Below, in pieces: positions 24,462-33,311 of a DNA stretch of 43,999 nucleotides. The stretch lies in NCBI GenBank assembly GCA_025454495.1, contig JALOOI010000007.1:1-43999 (forward strand), given 5' to 3'. Each line of letters starts with the position of its first letter. The first letter of the stretch is position 1. The position numbers and the translations under genes were made by a program. The notes below the pieces were generated by a model, which was given only the letters and a program-made list of their open reading frames with translations, searched no databases and was not told the origin of the DNA. Origin of the DNA: Anaerolineae bacterium (GTDB taxonomy: Bacteria > Chloroflexota > Anaerolineae > Aggregatilineales > Phototrophicaceae).

Positions 24462-25391
24462 ATGCTGGAAAGCTCTGCCTGTGCCAAAATTATCCTGTGC
24501 GGGGAACATGCCGTGGTCTACGGTCAGCCGGCCATTGCCCTGCCCGTCCACAGCCTGCGGGCCCACGCCACGGCCGCGCCCGCCGCGGCGCTGACGATCA
24601 CCCTGGCGGACATGGGCGAAACACTCACCGCTGCCAGCGACAGCCCGCTGCTGCGGCTGGCCGAGGAGGTGTGTACCGCCCTGGCGGTGCCGCTGCCGGC
24701 GCTGGCGATCACGGTGCGTTCAGCTATTCCCATCGCCAGCGGCCTGGGCAGCGGCGCGGCCATCGCCACGGCCCTCGCCCGGCTGCTGTGCGCCGCGGCC
24801 GGCCGTGCCCCGGAGCCGGATCTCATCAATTCGCCGGTTTACCGCAGCGAAGCCTATTATCACGGCACGCCCAGCGGCATCGATAACACGGTGATTGTGT
24901 ATGAGCAGCCGGTGTATTTTGTGCGCGGCCAGCCGCTGCAACGGCTCTCCCTGCCCGCGGGGCCGGTGGCGGCCCGCCTCATCGTGGCCGATACGGGCGT
25001 GGTCGCGCCGACGCATCTTTCCGTGGGCGATGTGCGCCGCCTGTATGAGGCGCACCCGGCGCAGCTTCAGCCCGTGCTGGCGGCCATTGGCGACCTGTCG
25101 CGCCAGATGCGCGACAGCCTGGCCGCGCTGGCGCTGGAACCCATGGGGGCGCTGCTGACGCGCAATCATGCCCTGCTCCAGCAGCTTACCGTATCGTCGC
25201 CGGCGCTGGATGCGCTGGTGGCGGCAGCGCTGGCGGCCGGTGCATACGGCGCGAAGCTCTCCGGCGGTGGCCGGGGCGGCAACATGATCGCGCTGGTGGA
25301 TGCGGCCGCAGTCGATACCGTAACGGCCGCCCTGCGGGCCGCCGGTGCAGTCCGTACTTTTGCTTTTTCGCTGACGGGGAATGTTTCATGA
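24462..25391 (+). CDS. mvk: Mevalonate kinase
   Basis: GHMP kinase that phosphorylates mevalonate to mevalonate 5-phosphate; 309 residues. The N-terminal CAKIILCGEHAVVYGQPAIA is the hallmark of mevalonate kinases. The ATP loop is PIASGLGSGAAIATAL (90-105), the catalytic Asp is D141 in GTPSGIDNTV, and the third motif is KLSGGGRGGNMIAL. The ATG at 24462 is the conserved start; the frame opens earlier inside ubiA. It overlaps the IPK gene by 4 bases (ATGA), so the two are translated together. Confidence 0.95.
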   Translation: MLESSACAKIILCGEHAVVYGQPAIALPVHSLRAHATAAPAAALTITLADMGETLTAASDSPLLRLAEEVCTALAVPLPALAITVRSAIPIASGLGSGAAIATALARLLCAAAGRAPEPDLINSPVYRSEAYYHGTPSGIDNTVIVYEQPVYFVRGQPLQRLSLPAGPVAARLIVADTGVVAPTHLSVGDVRRLYEAHPAQLQPVLAAIGDLSRQMRDSLAALALEPMGALLTRNHALLQQLTVSSPALDALVAAALAAGAYGAKLSGGGRGGNMIALVDAAAVDTVTAALRAAGAVRTFAFSLTGNVS

Positions 25392-26179
25392 TTACGCTGG
25401 TCAAACTGGGCGGTTCGCTCATCACGGATAAACAGGTGCGGGCCAGTTTTCGCCAGGCGCAGATGGCCCGCATCGCGCAGGAACTGGCGGCCGCCCGCCG
25501 CCAGCAGCCGGCGCTGGCGCTGCTGGTGGGGCATGGCAGCGGGTCTTTCGGCCATTTTGAGGCGCAGAAATATGGCACCATGCAGGGTGTGCATACGCCG
25601 GAACAGTGGCACGGCTTCGCCAGCGTGGCTACCATCGCCGCAGAACTGAATTATCACGTGGCCCGGGCGATGCAGCAGGCCGGGCTGCCGGTGTTCCGCG
25701 TGCAGCCGTCCGCTTCGGCCCGGGCCACGGATGGAGTCATTACGTCGCTGGCGCTGGCGCCGCTGACGCTGGCGCTGCAACAGGGACTCGTCCCGCTGGT
25801 GTATGGCGATGTCGCTTTTGATACGGTGCGCGGCGGGACGATCATCTCCACCGAAACGGTCTTCACCTTCCTGGCGCAGCACCTGCCGGTGCAGCAGATT
25901 GTGCTGCTGGGCGAGGTGGATGGGGTCTACGATGACCGCGGCCGGGTGATCCCGGCCATCACCCCGGCTAATTTTGCGGCCATTCAGCCCCTGCTCGGTG
26001 GCTCGGCGGGGGTCGATGTCACCGGCGGGATGCTGACCAAGGTCGAAGATATGCTGGCGCTGGTGCAGGCCCGCCCGGCGCTGACGATCCGCATTGTGAA
26101 CGGCGCGGTGCCGGATGTGCTGCGGGCCACGCTCACCGGCGAACAAACGCCCGGCACGCTCATTCACGCGCCGGCCTGA
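25388..26179 (+). CDS. ipk: Isopentenyl phosphate kinase
   Basis: Amino-acid-kinase-fold enzyme that phosphorylates isopentenyl phosphate to IPP; 263 residues. Diagnostic features are KLGGSLITDK (Lys6, Lys15), HGSGSFGHFEAQKYG with the catalytic His56 that separates IPKs from carbamate and aspartate kinases, GDVAFDTVRGGTIISTE, and DVTGGMLTKVEDM. IPK marks the alternative mevalonate route of archaea and some Chloroflexota. Its 3' end overlaps the convergent permease gene by 16 bases, with no terminator between them. Confidence 0.95.
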   Translation: MITLVKLGGSLITDKQVRASFRQAQMARIAQELAAARRQQPALALLVGHGSGSFGHFEAQKYGTMQGVHTPEQWHGFASVATIAAELNYHVARAMQQAGLPVFRVQPSASARATDGVITSLALAPLTLALQQGLVPLVYGDVAFDTVRGGTIISTETVFTFLAQHLPVQQIVLLGEVDGVYDDRGRVIPAITPANFAAIQPLLGGSAGVDVTGGMLTKVEDMLALVQARPALTIRIVNGAVPDVLRATLTGEQTPGTLIHAPA

Positions 26180-26982
26180 GCGCTGCCCCGGTCACGGTCA
26201 CGGTCGCGGTTATGGTCATGGTCATGGTCATGATCGGTGAGGGCATTCAGGCACAGCATGGTCAGGGTGATGGCCAGCCCCGGCGCGAGGGCCGCCCAGG
26301 GCGCAGCGCGAAACGCCTGGCGGCCATCGGCCAGCATCACGCCCCAGTCCGGGCTGCCCGGCTGCCCCGCCAGCCCCAGCAGGCTGAGGGCGGCGCTGTT
26401 GAACAGGCAGTAACTGAAGGTGATGCCGGCCAGGACGCGCAGCAGCGGCCACAGCCCGCGCAGCAAATGCACCCGCGCGATGTGCCAGCCCGCCGCCCCC
26501 TGCGCCCGCGCCGCCAGCACATATTCTTCGGCCGCCAGCGCCAGCAGCCCGGCCCGGCACACCCGCAGCACCGCCCCACCCTGGGCCAGCCCCACCGCCA
26601 GCGCCACCGCGGCCGTCCCCGGCCCGGTCAGCGTGACCAGCAGCAGCGCCAGTGCCAGCGGCGGGAAAGCCAGCCAGGTATTCACCAGCAGCCGCAGCCC
26701 GCCATCCAGCCGGGGCACACTGACCGCCAGCAGCGCCCCGGCCACCCCCGGCAGCAGCGCCCAGGCGGTCGCCAGCAGCGCCAGCGACAGGGTGCGCCGG
26801 CCGCCCCACAGCGTGCGGCTCAGCACATCGCGCCCCAGATGATCGGTACCCAGGAGAAAGGTGCCCGAAGGCGGTTGCAGCGCCTGCTCCGGCCGGGTCA
26901 GCAGGGGGTCATACGGCGCGAGCAGCGGCGCGGCCAGCGCCAGCAGCCCAATGCCGATCAGCAGCAGCAGCGGCAGGCGCAC
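26164..26982 (-). CDS. ABC transporter permease, DppC type, with His/Asp/Arg repeat tail
   Basis: Dipeptide-type inner-membrane permease, 272 residues: LAPYDPLLTRPEQ, then GTDHLGRDVLSRTLWGG, and coupling loop EYVLAARAQGAAGWHIAR. About six membrane segments. Family members normally end in a segment like GDALRDALDPRL. Here NALTD runs into an alternating Asp-His/Asp-Arg tail encoded by a hexamer repeat (26190-26231). It starts at GTG, 5 bases after the stop of the partner permease. The gene's last 16 bases overlap the end of ipk on the other strand. Confidence 0.87.
   Translation of the reverse strand: MRLPLLLLIGIGLLALAAPLLAPYDPLLTRPEQALQPPSGTFLLGTDHLGRDVLSRTLWGGRRTLSLALLATAWALLPGVAGALLAVSVPRLDGGLRLLVNTWLAFPPLALALLLVTLTGPGTAAVALAVGLAQGGAVLRVCRAGLLALAAEEYVLAARAQGAAGWHIARVHLLRGLWPLLRVLAGITFSYCLFNSAALSLLGLAGQPGSPDWGVMLADGRQAFRAAPWAALAPGLAITLTMLCLNALTDHDHDHDHNRDRDRDRGSAQAGA
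26190..26231. repeat. Degenerate hexanucleotide tandem repeat
   Basis: Seven tandem copies of a GGTCAY-type hexamer (GGTCAC x2, GGTCGC, GGTTAT, GGTCAT x3). They lie inside the 3' end of the DppC-like permease gene and encode its DHDHDH/NRDRDR tail on the minus strand. Such tracts change length by slippage, always in frame here because the unit is 6 bases. Confidence 0.9.
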
Positions 26983-26987
26983 GGAGG

Positions 26988-27875
26988 TTATGCCCGCCGA
27001 ATGCGGGGGTCAAGCAGCGCGGTGAACACATCGGCGGCGGTGTTCAACACGGTATAGAGCAGCGCCAGCAGCAGCACCACCCCCTGCACCACCGGGTAAT
27101 CCCGCGCCAGCACCGCATCCAGCAGCAGCAGCCCCATACCGGGCCGCTGAAAGATGCTCTCCGTCATCACCGCCCCGCCCATCAGATAAGCACTTTGCAG
27201 CGCCAGGAGCTGCACCACCGGCAGCAGCCCGGCCCGCAACATATGCCGCCGAATGACCAGCCGCTCCGGCAGACCTTTGCCGCGCGCCGTCCGCACAAAA
27301 TCCGCGCCGGCGGTTTGCAGCACCGCCACGCGCACCAGCCGCGCCACGGCCGCCGCGCTGTGCAGCCCCACCACCAGCGCCGGCAGCCCCACCGCCCCCT
27401 GCACGCCCCCGATCAGCACCCCCACGCTGAACAGCGCCAGCGTGGCCGTCCAGTACACCGGCACGCTGAACAGCACATCGATGAACAGGCGCAGCAGCCG
27501 CGCCGGAACACCGCGGCTCAGCGCGGTATACACCCCCGCGCTGATGCCCGCCCCGGCCGCCAGCAGCAGCGCCAGCCCGGCCAGTTCCAGCGTCAGCGGC
27601 AGCCGTTCCGCGATGAGTTCCGTCACCGTGCGGGCGCTGTAGAGCGATACCCCGGCATCGCCGCGCAGCAAATTCAGCAGATACTGGCCGTACTGCTGCC
27701 ACAGCGGCAGATCCAGCCCAAGCTGCTCGCGGCGCAGGGCCGCGGCGGCCGGGTTGGCGGCGGCGGCGAACTGCGCGGCGATGGCATCCCCCGGCAGCAC
27801 CCGCAGCGCGAAAAAGGCCAGCGTGACCGCCAGCCACAGCGTCAGCAGCAGCGAGAGCAGCGGGCGCAGCAGCAC
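26988..27875 (-). CDS. ABC transporter permease, DppB type
   Basis: First permease of the second dipeptide-type transporter, 295 residues, slightly short for the class. It has an N-terminal hydrophobic LLSLLLTLWLAVTLAFFALRVLPGD, the extracytoplasmic LLRGDAGVSLYS, the coupling loop DFVRTARGKGLPERLVIRRH, and the C-terminal DPRIRR. The start is GTG at 27875, 7 bases after the stop of the lipoprotein gene, so it is one operon. No ATPase gene follows the permeases. Confidence 0.9.
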   Translation of the reverse strand: MLLRPLLSLLLTLWLAVTLAFFALRVLPGDAIAAQFAAAANPAAAALRREQLGLDLPLWQQYGQYLLNLLRGDAGVSLYSARTVTELIAERLPLTLELAGLALLLAAGAGISAGVYTALSRGVPARLLRLFIDVLFSVPVYWTATLALFSVGVLIGGVQGAVGLPALVVGLHSAAAVARLVRVAVLQTAGADFVRTARGKGLPERLVIRRHMLRAGLLPVVQLLALQSAYLMGGAVMTESIFQRPGMGLLLLDAVLARDYPVVQGVVLLLALLYTVLNTAADVFTALLDPRIRRA

Positions 27876-27881
27876 CGGCCC

Positions 27882-29462
27882 CTACTCCGCCAGCGTGACG
27901 TTATGCAGCAGCGGGAACCAGCCATACGGGTCGAACAACAGATTTTGCACGCGGGCGCTGTGCGCGTTCAGGTTCACATACTCGCGGATGGGCAAAATGA
28001 GCGCTTCCTGCATGATGAGTGACTGCGCCTGCGAATACAGCGGCTGCCGGGCTGCCGGGTCGGTCAACTGTGCGGCCGCCCGCAGCAGTTCATCCAGCGG
28101 GGCGCTGGCGTACCCCGTCCAGTTCACCGCGCCATCGCTCATAAACCGCGCATTCAGGAAAGACGGGTCAATGCCGGAGGTGTCGAAGGATACCAGGTGA
28201 TACTCACCGGCGGTCACTTTTTCCAGCAGGGCCGTAAAGCCCGGCACCGGGTCAATGATGGCCCGGATGCCCGCCGCCCGCCATTGATCCTGAAGGAGCT
28301 GCGTCACTTCCGGCACCAGCCCCCAGGCCGGCTGAATCACACGGATTTCCAGCGGCAGGCCTTCGCGCTCCAGGATGCCATCGCGGTCATTATCGGCATA
28401 GCCGGCTGCATTCAACAGCGCCCGCGTTTGTTCGATGTTGTACGCATAGGCATTCACCACACCCGGATTGTAAAACAGGGCGCTGCTGGCCACCGGCCCC
28501 CAGGCCACCGGCGAAAAGCCCTGGTAGACCGATTCCACAATGGCCCCGCGATTGGTGGCGTACAGCAGCGCCTGGCGCACGGCCAGGTTATCCAGCGGGG
28601 CCAGCCGGGTATTCAGGTAAAATTGCAGCGGCTGCCCCGGCACCGTCACCGGCAGCACCCGGAAAGCGGCATTGTTGGCCAGCGCCCGCGCATCCGCCGG
28701 CAGCAGTTCGCCCATCACCTGGGCTTCCCCGCTTTCCAGCGCGGCGGCACGGGTAGCCGGATCACGATAGAAGCGAAATTCAATTTCCTGCACCGCGTTA
28801 GCCCCTGGCGGGGCGTAAAAGGCCGGCCCCCAGGCGTAATTGGGGTTACGGCGAATGACAATGCGGTTTTCCGGGATGTATTCCACGAACTGGAACGGCC
28901 CCGTGCCCACCTGGTGATACTGGTAGCGCAGCAGATTATACTGGCCCAGCGCGGCCGGGCTGGCGATGCCGGTGTACACCTGGGCCAGCCCGTCCAGCAG
29001 CGGGCTGTACGGCGCAGACAGCGTGAGGCTGATGGTGTACTGGTCGATGATCTGGTAGCTGGCCAGCGAACCCAGCAGCAGCCGGGCCTTTTGGGAGCCG
29101 GTCTCCGGGTTCATGATGCGCTGTAAATTCGCCGCCACGGCATCGGCATTGAAGAAGGTGCCATCGTGAAACATGACATCCTGGCGCAGGTTGAAGGTAT
29201 ACACCAGCCCATCGTCGGAGATCGTCCATGCGCTGGCCAGCCCCGGCACAATGGCTTTCGTCACCGGGTCACGGTAGACCAGCGTATCGTACACCGAGCG
29301 CAGCACGATCCCCAGTTCGGTATTCTGGTTGATGTGGGGGTCAATCCCGCTGACGCTCAACGTCAGCCCGTACACGATCCGGCGGGCCGCCGCGCCGCCG
29401 GTATCAGCCGCTGGCGCACAGCCACTCACGACGATTACGAACAGCAGCAGCAGGCGACGCAT
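27882..29462 (-). CDS. Lipoprotein substrate-binding protein, peptide/opine ABC transporter
   Basis: Solute-binding protein of family 5, 526 residues. It begins with a short lipoprotein signal MRRLLLLFVIVVSGC, with lipobox VSGC and the lipidated Cys at 15. The mature part shows the family pattern: SGIDPHINQNTELG, SVYDTLVYRD, LASAWTISDDGLVYTFNLR, then the IRRNPNYAWG segment. It is membrane-anchored, unlike the non-lipidated paralogue at 6139. First gene of a three-gene operon with the two permeases. Ligand unknown. Confidence 0.92.
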   Translation of the reverse strand: MRRLLLLFVIVVSGCAPAADTGGAAARRIVYGLTLSVSGIDPHINQNTELGIVLRSVYDTLVYRDPVTKAIVPGLASAWTISDDGLVYTFNLRQDVMFHDGTFFNADAVAANLQRIMNPETGSQKARLLLGSLASYQIIDQYTISLTLSAPYSPLLDGLAQVYTGIASPAALGQYNLLRYQYHQVGTGPFQFVEYIPENRIVIRRNPNYAWGPAFYAPPGANAVQEIEFRFYRDPATRAAALESGEAQVMGELLPADARALANNAAFRVLPVTVPGQPLQFYLNTRLAPLDNLAVRQALLYATNRGAIVESVYQGFSPVAWGPVASSALFYNPGVVNAYAYNIEQTRALLNAAGYADNDRDGILEREGLPLEIRVIQPAWGLVPEVTQLLQDQWRAAGIRAIIDPVPGFTALLEKVTAGEYHLVSFDTSGIDPSFLNARFMSDGAVNWTGYASAPLDELLRAAAQLTDPAARQPLYSQAQSLIMQEALILPIREYVNLNAHSARVQNLLFDPYGWFPLLHNVTLAE

Positions 29463-29491
29463 ATTTGACCTTTGCAGTTAGGGTGGTATCC

Positions 29492-29510
29492 GATAGCATG
29501 TTGTGCTATC
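29492..29510. promoter_or_regulatory. Inverted repeat in a divergent promoter region
   Basis: GATAGCA (29492-29498) and TGCTATC (29504-29510) form a perfect 7-bp inverted repeat, 5 bases apart. It lies in the 110-base gap between the divergent lipoprotein gene (start 29462) and the PrsW-like gene (start 29573). Candidate operator; no regulator assigned, and promoter boxes in the gap are not convincing. Confidence 0.35.
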
Positions 29511-29572
29511 CGGGGTGACATTGTAAAGCTTATCCCGGTTAACGCAAGAGAGCATCCTGCCGGTGAGCGCCC

Positions 29573-30475
29573 ATGTCGTTAAACACACGCCTGCTAACCC
29601 CGCCCAGAGAAGAAGAAGAAATTTATCCGTACCGGCGGGTATGGCGCAGCCTGATTATTGAAAATGGCACAGTGGCGGCAGCGGCGGTGGCGCTGTTCGT
29701 CGCGTTTGGCTTCCTGGGGCTGCGCCTGCCGACGGTGGCCCTGCTGCCGGTGAACCTGCTGCTGGCCGCCCTGCCGGCCGCGCTGTGGCTGGTCTTCTCC
29801 TGGCTGCCCGAAGCCCGCGTGCCGGAACCCCGCGCCTACCTCATGCGCGTTTTCGCGCTCAGCCTGCTGGTGGCCAGCGCCTTCGCCCTGCCGCTGATCG
29901 AAAATGTGCTGCGCCCGGAAACCTGGCTGTCGCTGGAATCGGCCGTCAACCGCATCATTGGTTATACCGTCACCGTGGGCATCGTCCAGGAGACGCTGAA
30001 ATACCTGGTTCTGCGCTATGCGCTGCCGCCGGAGGCGCTGCGAATTCGGCTGGATGGCGTGGCCTACGGCGCAGCGATTGCGGTGGGCTTTACCACCCTG
30101 TTCGCGCTGGATTACGTCAGCCGCCATCCCGATGCCGCCCCCGATGCGGTCATCATGCGGGTGCTGGCGCTGCTGGCGATGCACCTGGGCGGCAGCCTCA
30201 TCATGGGGTACGGCGTGGCCGAAACCCGCCTGGGCGAAGCCACGCTGATCCTGCTGCCGGTGACGCTGCTGGTGGCGGCCGCGCTGCACGGGGTGGCCAT
30301 TCCGCTGCGCTCCGGGCTGATGAATGCCCAGTTATCGCTGGATGGCGGCATCACCCGGCCGCTGCTGGCCCTGGGGTTCGCGCTGGTGCTGCTGGCCGCG
30401 CCCCAGGTGGTGATGTCCTTCTTCTACCGCGCCGCCGAGCGCCGCGCCGAAGATGTGGTGCGGGGGCAGGAGTAG
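29573..30475 (+). CDS. PrsW-like intramembrane protease family protein
   Basis: Membrane protein of 300 residues with about eight hydrophobic segments, resembling PrsW-type proteases. The landmarks are GIVQETLKYLVL where the family usually reads EExxK, DGVAYGAAIAVGFTTLFALDY where it reads D-YG-GFA-EN, AMHLGGSLIMGYG, and ALHGVAI with the second His. The first Glu of the pair is Gln and the En motif reads LD, so catalysis is uncertain. The cytoplasmic N-terminus is acidic (REEEEIYPYRR). It is followed 2 bases later by the next gene, so all of 29573-34121 is probably one operon. Confidence 0.72.
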   Translation: MSLNTRLLTPPREEEEIYPYRRVWRSLIIENGTVAAAAVALFVAFGFLGLRLPTVALLPVNLLLAALPAALWLVFSWLPEARVPEPRAYLMRVFALSLLVASAFALPLIENVLRPETWLSLESAVNRIIGYTVTVGIVQETLKYLVLRYALPPEALRIRLDGVAYGAAIAVGFTTLFALDYVSRHPDAAPDAVIMRVLALLAMHLGGSLIMGYGVAETRLGEATLILLPVTLLVAAALHGVAIPLRSGLMNAQLSLDGGITRPLLALGFALVLLAAPQVVMSFFYRAAERRAEDVVRGQE

Positions 30476-30477
30476 CC

Positions 30478-31074
30478 ATGCGTCTGATCGAGGTGCGCGG
30501 AGCCGCCACCGAAACGCGCCGCCAGCGCCAGGCGCACGCTCTCACGCTCATCGTGGCGGCCGTCGTGCTGCTGTACGGGCTGAACCTGCGCCAGAGCACG
30601 CTGGAGGCGGTGGTGCCTTACGTCAACATTCAGGCCGGCATCACCGCTTTTTACCCGCAAAACTGGCTGCTGGATACCGCGCCGGACTATGTTTTCCGCG
30701 TGCGCGATATGACCCGGCGCGGCTACAAAACCACCATCCAGCTCAGTGTGCAGCCCGTCAGCGATGACACCAGCGGGCGCAACATCGCCGACCGGCTGGC
30801 GCTCACCCGCGCCCGCACGTTCACCGGCTACAGCGTGCTGGCGGTGGAGCCGTACCCCCTGCGCGATGGCTTCAGCGCTCAGGCCGTCTCCTATACCTAC
30901 GTCAGCCAGGAATCCAGCCCGTTTTTACAGGGGATTCCGGTGGTGGTGGTCGGGCTGGACATCATCACCATTTCCCGCGGGCAGGCGCTGGTGATCACCT
31001 TTCGCGCCGATGCCGCTACCTATCGCCAGGAACTGCCCCGCTTTGAGCAGTTTTTGCAGGCGCTGGAGTTTTAA
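30478..31074 (+). CDS. Single-pass membrane protein of unknown function
   Basis: 198 residues, not assigned to a family. It has a positively charged N-terminus (ETRRQRQAHA), one membrane helix (about 22-38) and an exported domain with GITAFYPQNWLLDT, reminiscent of PsbP/DUF1795-like folds that begin with a bend around a buried PxxW segment. That resemblance is tentative. The ATG at 30478 has AGGAG 5 bases upstream; the frame is open further upstream through the PrsW-like gene. It is tightly placed between the PrsW-like gene and the exported protease, so it may be a substrate or partner of either. Confidence 0.75.
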   Translation: MRLIEVRGAATETRRQRQAHALTLIVAAVVLLYGLNLRQSTLEAVVPYVNIQAGITAFYPQNWLLDTAPDYVFRVRDMTRRGYKTTIQLSVQPVSDDTSGRNIADRLALTRARTFTGYSVLAVEPYPLRDGFSAQAVSYTYVSQESSPFLQGIPVVVVGLDIITISRGQALVITFRADAATYRQELPRFEQFLQALEF

Positions 31075-31076
31075 CC

Positions 31077-33308
31077 ATGACCCGATTTTTCCCCCGGCTG
31101 TTCTGGCTGCTGCCCGTGTGCCTGGGCCTGGTGCTGGCCCTGCGGGCGCAGGAAAGCGCCGGTGTCGATCTGGAGCGTATTGAACGGGCGACCGTCTACA
31201 TTATGCAGGCCCGCAGCGAAAATTTGACCATCACCTGCATCGGGTCGGGCACCATTGTTCGCTATGACGGGCTGATTTTGACCAACGCCCATCACACCGT
31301 CCAGAGCGAAAGCTGCACCGGCGATACGCTCATCATCGCCATGACCATCAACCTGGAGGAACCGCCGGTGCCCAAATACCGCGCCGAGATCATTCAGGCG
31401 GATATTGGGCTGGACCTGGCGCTGCTGCGGATCACCCGTGAATTTGATGGCCGCCCGGTGGATGCCGCCAGCCTGCCGGTGCTGCCCTTTGTCGAACTGG
31501 CGGATTCCAGCGCGGTGACGCTGGATGAAACGCTGACGCTGGTCGGCTACCCGGCCGCCGGCAATGACCCGGTGCTGCTCGCGCCGTCCGTCGTCACCGG
31601 GTTTATGGATGAACCGGGCGGCAACGGCCGCGCCTGGATGAAGGTGAACACGCTGATTCCAGCCCCCGGCGTGATGTCCGGCGGCGGGGCCTACAACCGC
31701 GCCGGGCAACTGGTGGGCATTCCCTCCGCCGCGCCCGCCGGCGTGGTCAGCAGCGAATGCCTGCTGCTGGAAGATACCAGCAGCGATGGGTTCATCAACA
31801 GTAACGATACCTGCGTGCCGGTGGGCGATTTCATCAGCGTGCTGCGCCCCTCCAATTACGCCCGCACGCTCATTCGCGGTGCCGCCCTGGGGCTGACGGT
31901 GCAGCCCATCACCGCCCCGGCTTTCCAGGCCAGCGCCGAAGGTGCGCCGGCGTTTTCGCGCCCTTTCATCGCGCCGGCGGTGGTGGACGGCCTGCCCTCC
32001 ACCGTCATCGGCAGCGCCCCGGCCGGCACCGACAGCCTGTATCTGTTCTTCGATTACGCCGGGATGACCCCGAACACCGTGTATGAACTGCGCGTGACCG
32101 TGGACGGCGTGCCCAACCGCGTGTTTGACCTGCCGCCGGTGCGCTGGAGTGGCGGGGAGCGCGGCCTGTGGTACATCGGCGTGACCGGGCAGCCCTTCCC
32201 CAACGGCGTGTATGAGTATCGCCTGTTCATCAATGGCACGGTGGCCACCTCGCTCACCATCGTCGTCGGCGGCGCAGCCACGGTGCAGCCCATCTTCAGC
32301 AATATCGTCTTCGGCGTGCTGGATGACGCGGGCAATCTCCAGGGGAATGGCTATGTCCTGCCGGCCGGGCCCATTGCGACCGCCCGTTTCGTCTACCAGA
32401 ATATGCAGCCGGGCATCCCGTGGACGGCCATCTGGTACTATGAGGGGCTGGAAATTGCCCGCGTGACCGATGTGTGGCGCGAAGATTTTGGCCCCTCCGG
32501 CACCTACCCGGTGAATATTGAGCCGCCCGGCGGCCTGGTGCCGGGGCGTTACCGGGTGGATATTGGTATGAACGGGCTGCTCTCGCTGACCGGCAATTTC
32601 ATCATCGCCGGGGCGCAGCGCGGCGTGGCTTTGCCGGGGGTGTTCAACAGCATTGAATTTGTGCGGGCGACCACCCCCCGCGAGGTGACGGATGCCTCCC
32701 CCGCCAGCAACTACCCGGATGGCGCAGAAGCGCTGTTCCTGCGCTTTGACTGGGAATTGATCGGCCGCGGCATTCCGTGGACGCTGCGCTGGCGCATTGA
32801 CGATGAAATTTTCTATGAGCAAACCGTACCCTGGAACAGCCCGGAATCCGGCGCGGATTTTATCGTGCAGGTGGATGCGCCGGGCCGCCTGCCGGATGGC
32901 ACCTACACCGTCGAACTGCTCATCCGCGATATTTTGCTGGCCACCACCGAAGCCACCGTGGGCATTGGCCAGCTCGCCATTGATGAACTGGCGCAGCCGG
33001 GCGGGGCGCAGCTTCGCGGCCAGATCATTGATGCCGAAACCGGCCGCGGGCTGGAAGGCGTGACCTTCGTCCTCATCAGCGATCAATTTTCGGTGGGCGA
33101 TTTCACCTGGCTCCAGGAACAGATTTATGCCCTGGCCATCACTGACCGCAACGGCTTCTTTGAAATTGACCGGCCGCTGCGGATCGGCGCACCTTACAGC
33201 GCCATCATCGCCACCGATGGCTATTTGCCCGTGGCGGCCGATGGCCTGGAGGTGGCACCCGAAGATACCAGCCCCATTGACCTGTTGATTCCCCTCACGC
33301 GAGATTGA
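31077..33308 (+). CDS. Exported trypsin-like serine protease with C-terminal carboxypeptidase-regulatory-like domain
   Basis: Secreted or surface protease, 743 residues. The signal peptide spans about 1-25 (MTRFFPRLFWLLPVCLG core). The chymotrypsin-fold domain carries the triad His72 (TNAHHT), Asp113 (GLDLALLRI) and Ser201 (GVMSGGGAY). The middle (about 270-640) has two or three beta-rich modules, with a repeated IPWT followed by W pattern (GIPWTAIWYYEG and GIPWTLRWRIDD), suggesting duplicated Ig-like units. The last ~100 residues look like a carboxypeptidase regulatory-like fold (RGQIIDAETGRGLEGVTFVL, then TDRNGFFEI). Two bases after the upstream stop and three before tlyA. Confidence 0.85.
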   Translation: MTRFFPRLFWLLPVCLGLVLALRAQESAGVDLERIERATVYIMQARSENLTITCIGSGTIVRYDGLILTNAHHTVQSESCTGDTLIIAMTINLEEPPVPKYRAEIIQADIGLDLALLRITREFDGRPVDAASLPVLPFVELADSSAVTLDETLTLVGYPAAGNDPVLLAPSVVTGFMDEPGGNGRAWMKVNTLIPAPGVMSGGGAYNRAGQLVGIPSAAPAGVVSSECLLLEDTSSDGFINSNDTCVPVGDFISVLRPSNYARTLIRGAALGLTVQPITAPAFQASAEGAPAFSRPFIAPAVVDGLPSTVIGSAPAGTDSLYLFFDYAGMTPNTVYELRVTVDGVPNRVFDLPPVRWSGGERGLWYIGVTGQPFPNGVYEYRLFINGTVATSLTIVVGGAATVQPIFSNIVFGVLDDAGNLQGNGYVLPAGPIATARFVYQNMQPGIPWTAIWYYEGLEIARVTDVWREDFGPSGTYPVNIEPPGGLVPGRYRVDIGMNGLLSLTGNFIIAGAQRGVALPGVFNSIEFVRATTPREVTDASPASNYPDGAEALFLRFDWELIGRGIPWTLRWRIDDEIFYEQTVPWNSPESGADFIVQVDAPGRLPDGTYTVELLIRDILLATTEATVGIGQLAIDELAQPGGAQLRGQIIDAETGRGLEGVTFVLISDQFSVGDFTWLQEQIYALAITDRNGFFEIDRPLRIGAPYSAIIATDGYLPVAADGLEVAPEDTSPIDLLIPLTRD

Positions 33309-33311
33309 ACC

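Noticed and set aside
26190-26231. Tandem hexamers considered as a CRISPR or regulatory iteron array
   Set aside because: The unit is 6 bases with no spacers and lies inside a coding frame; it is a simple tandem repeat.
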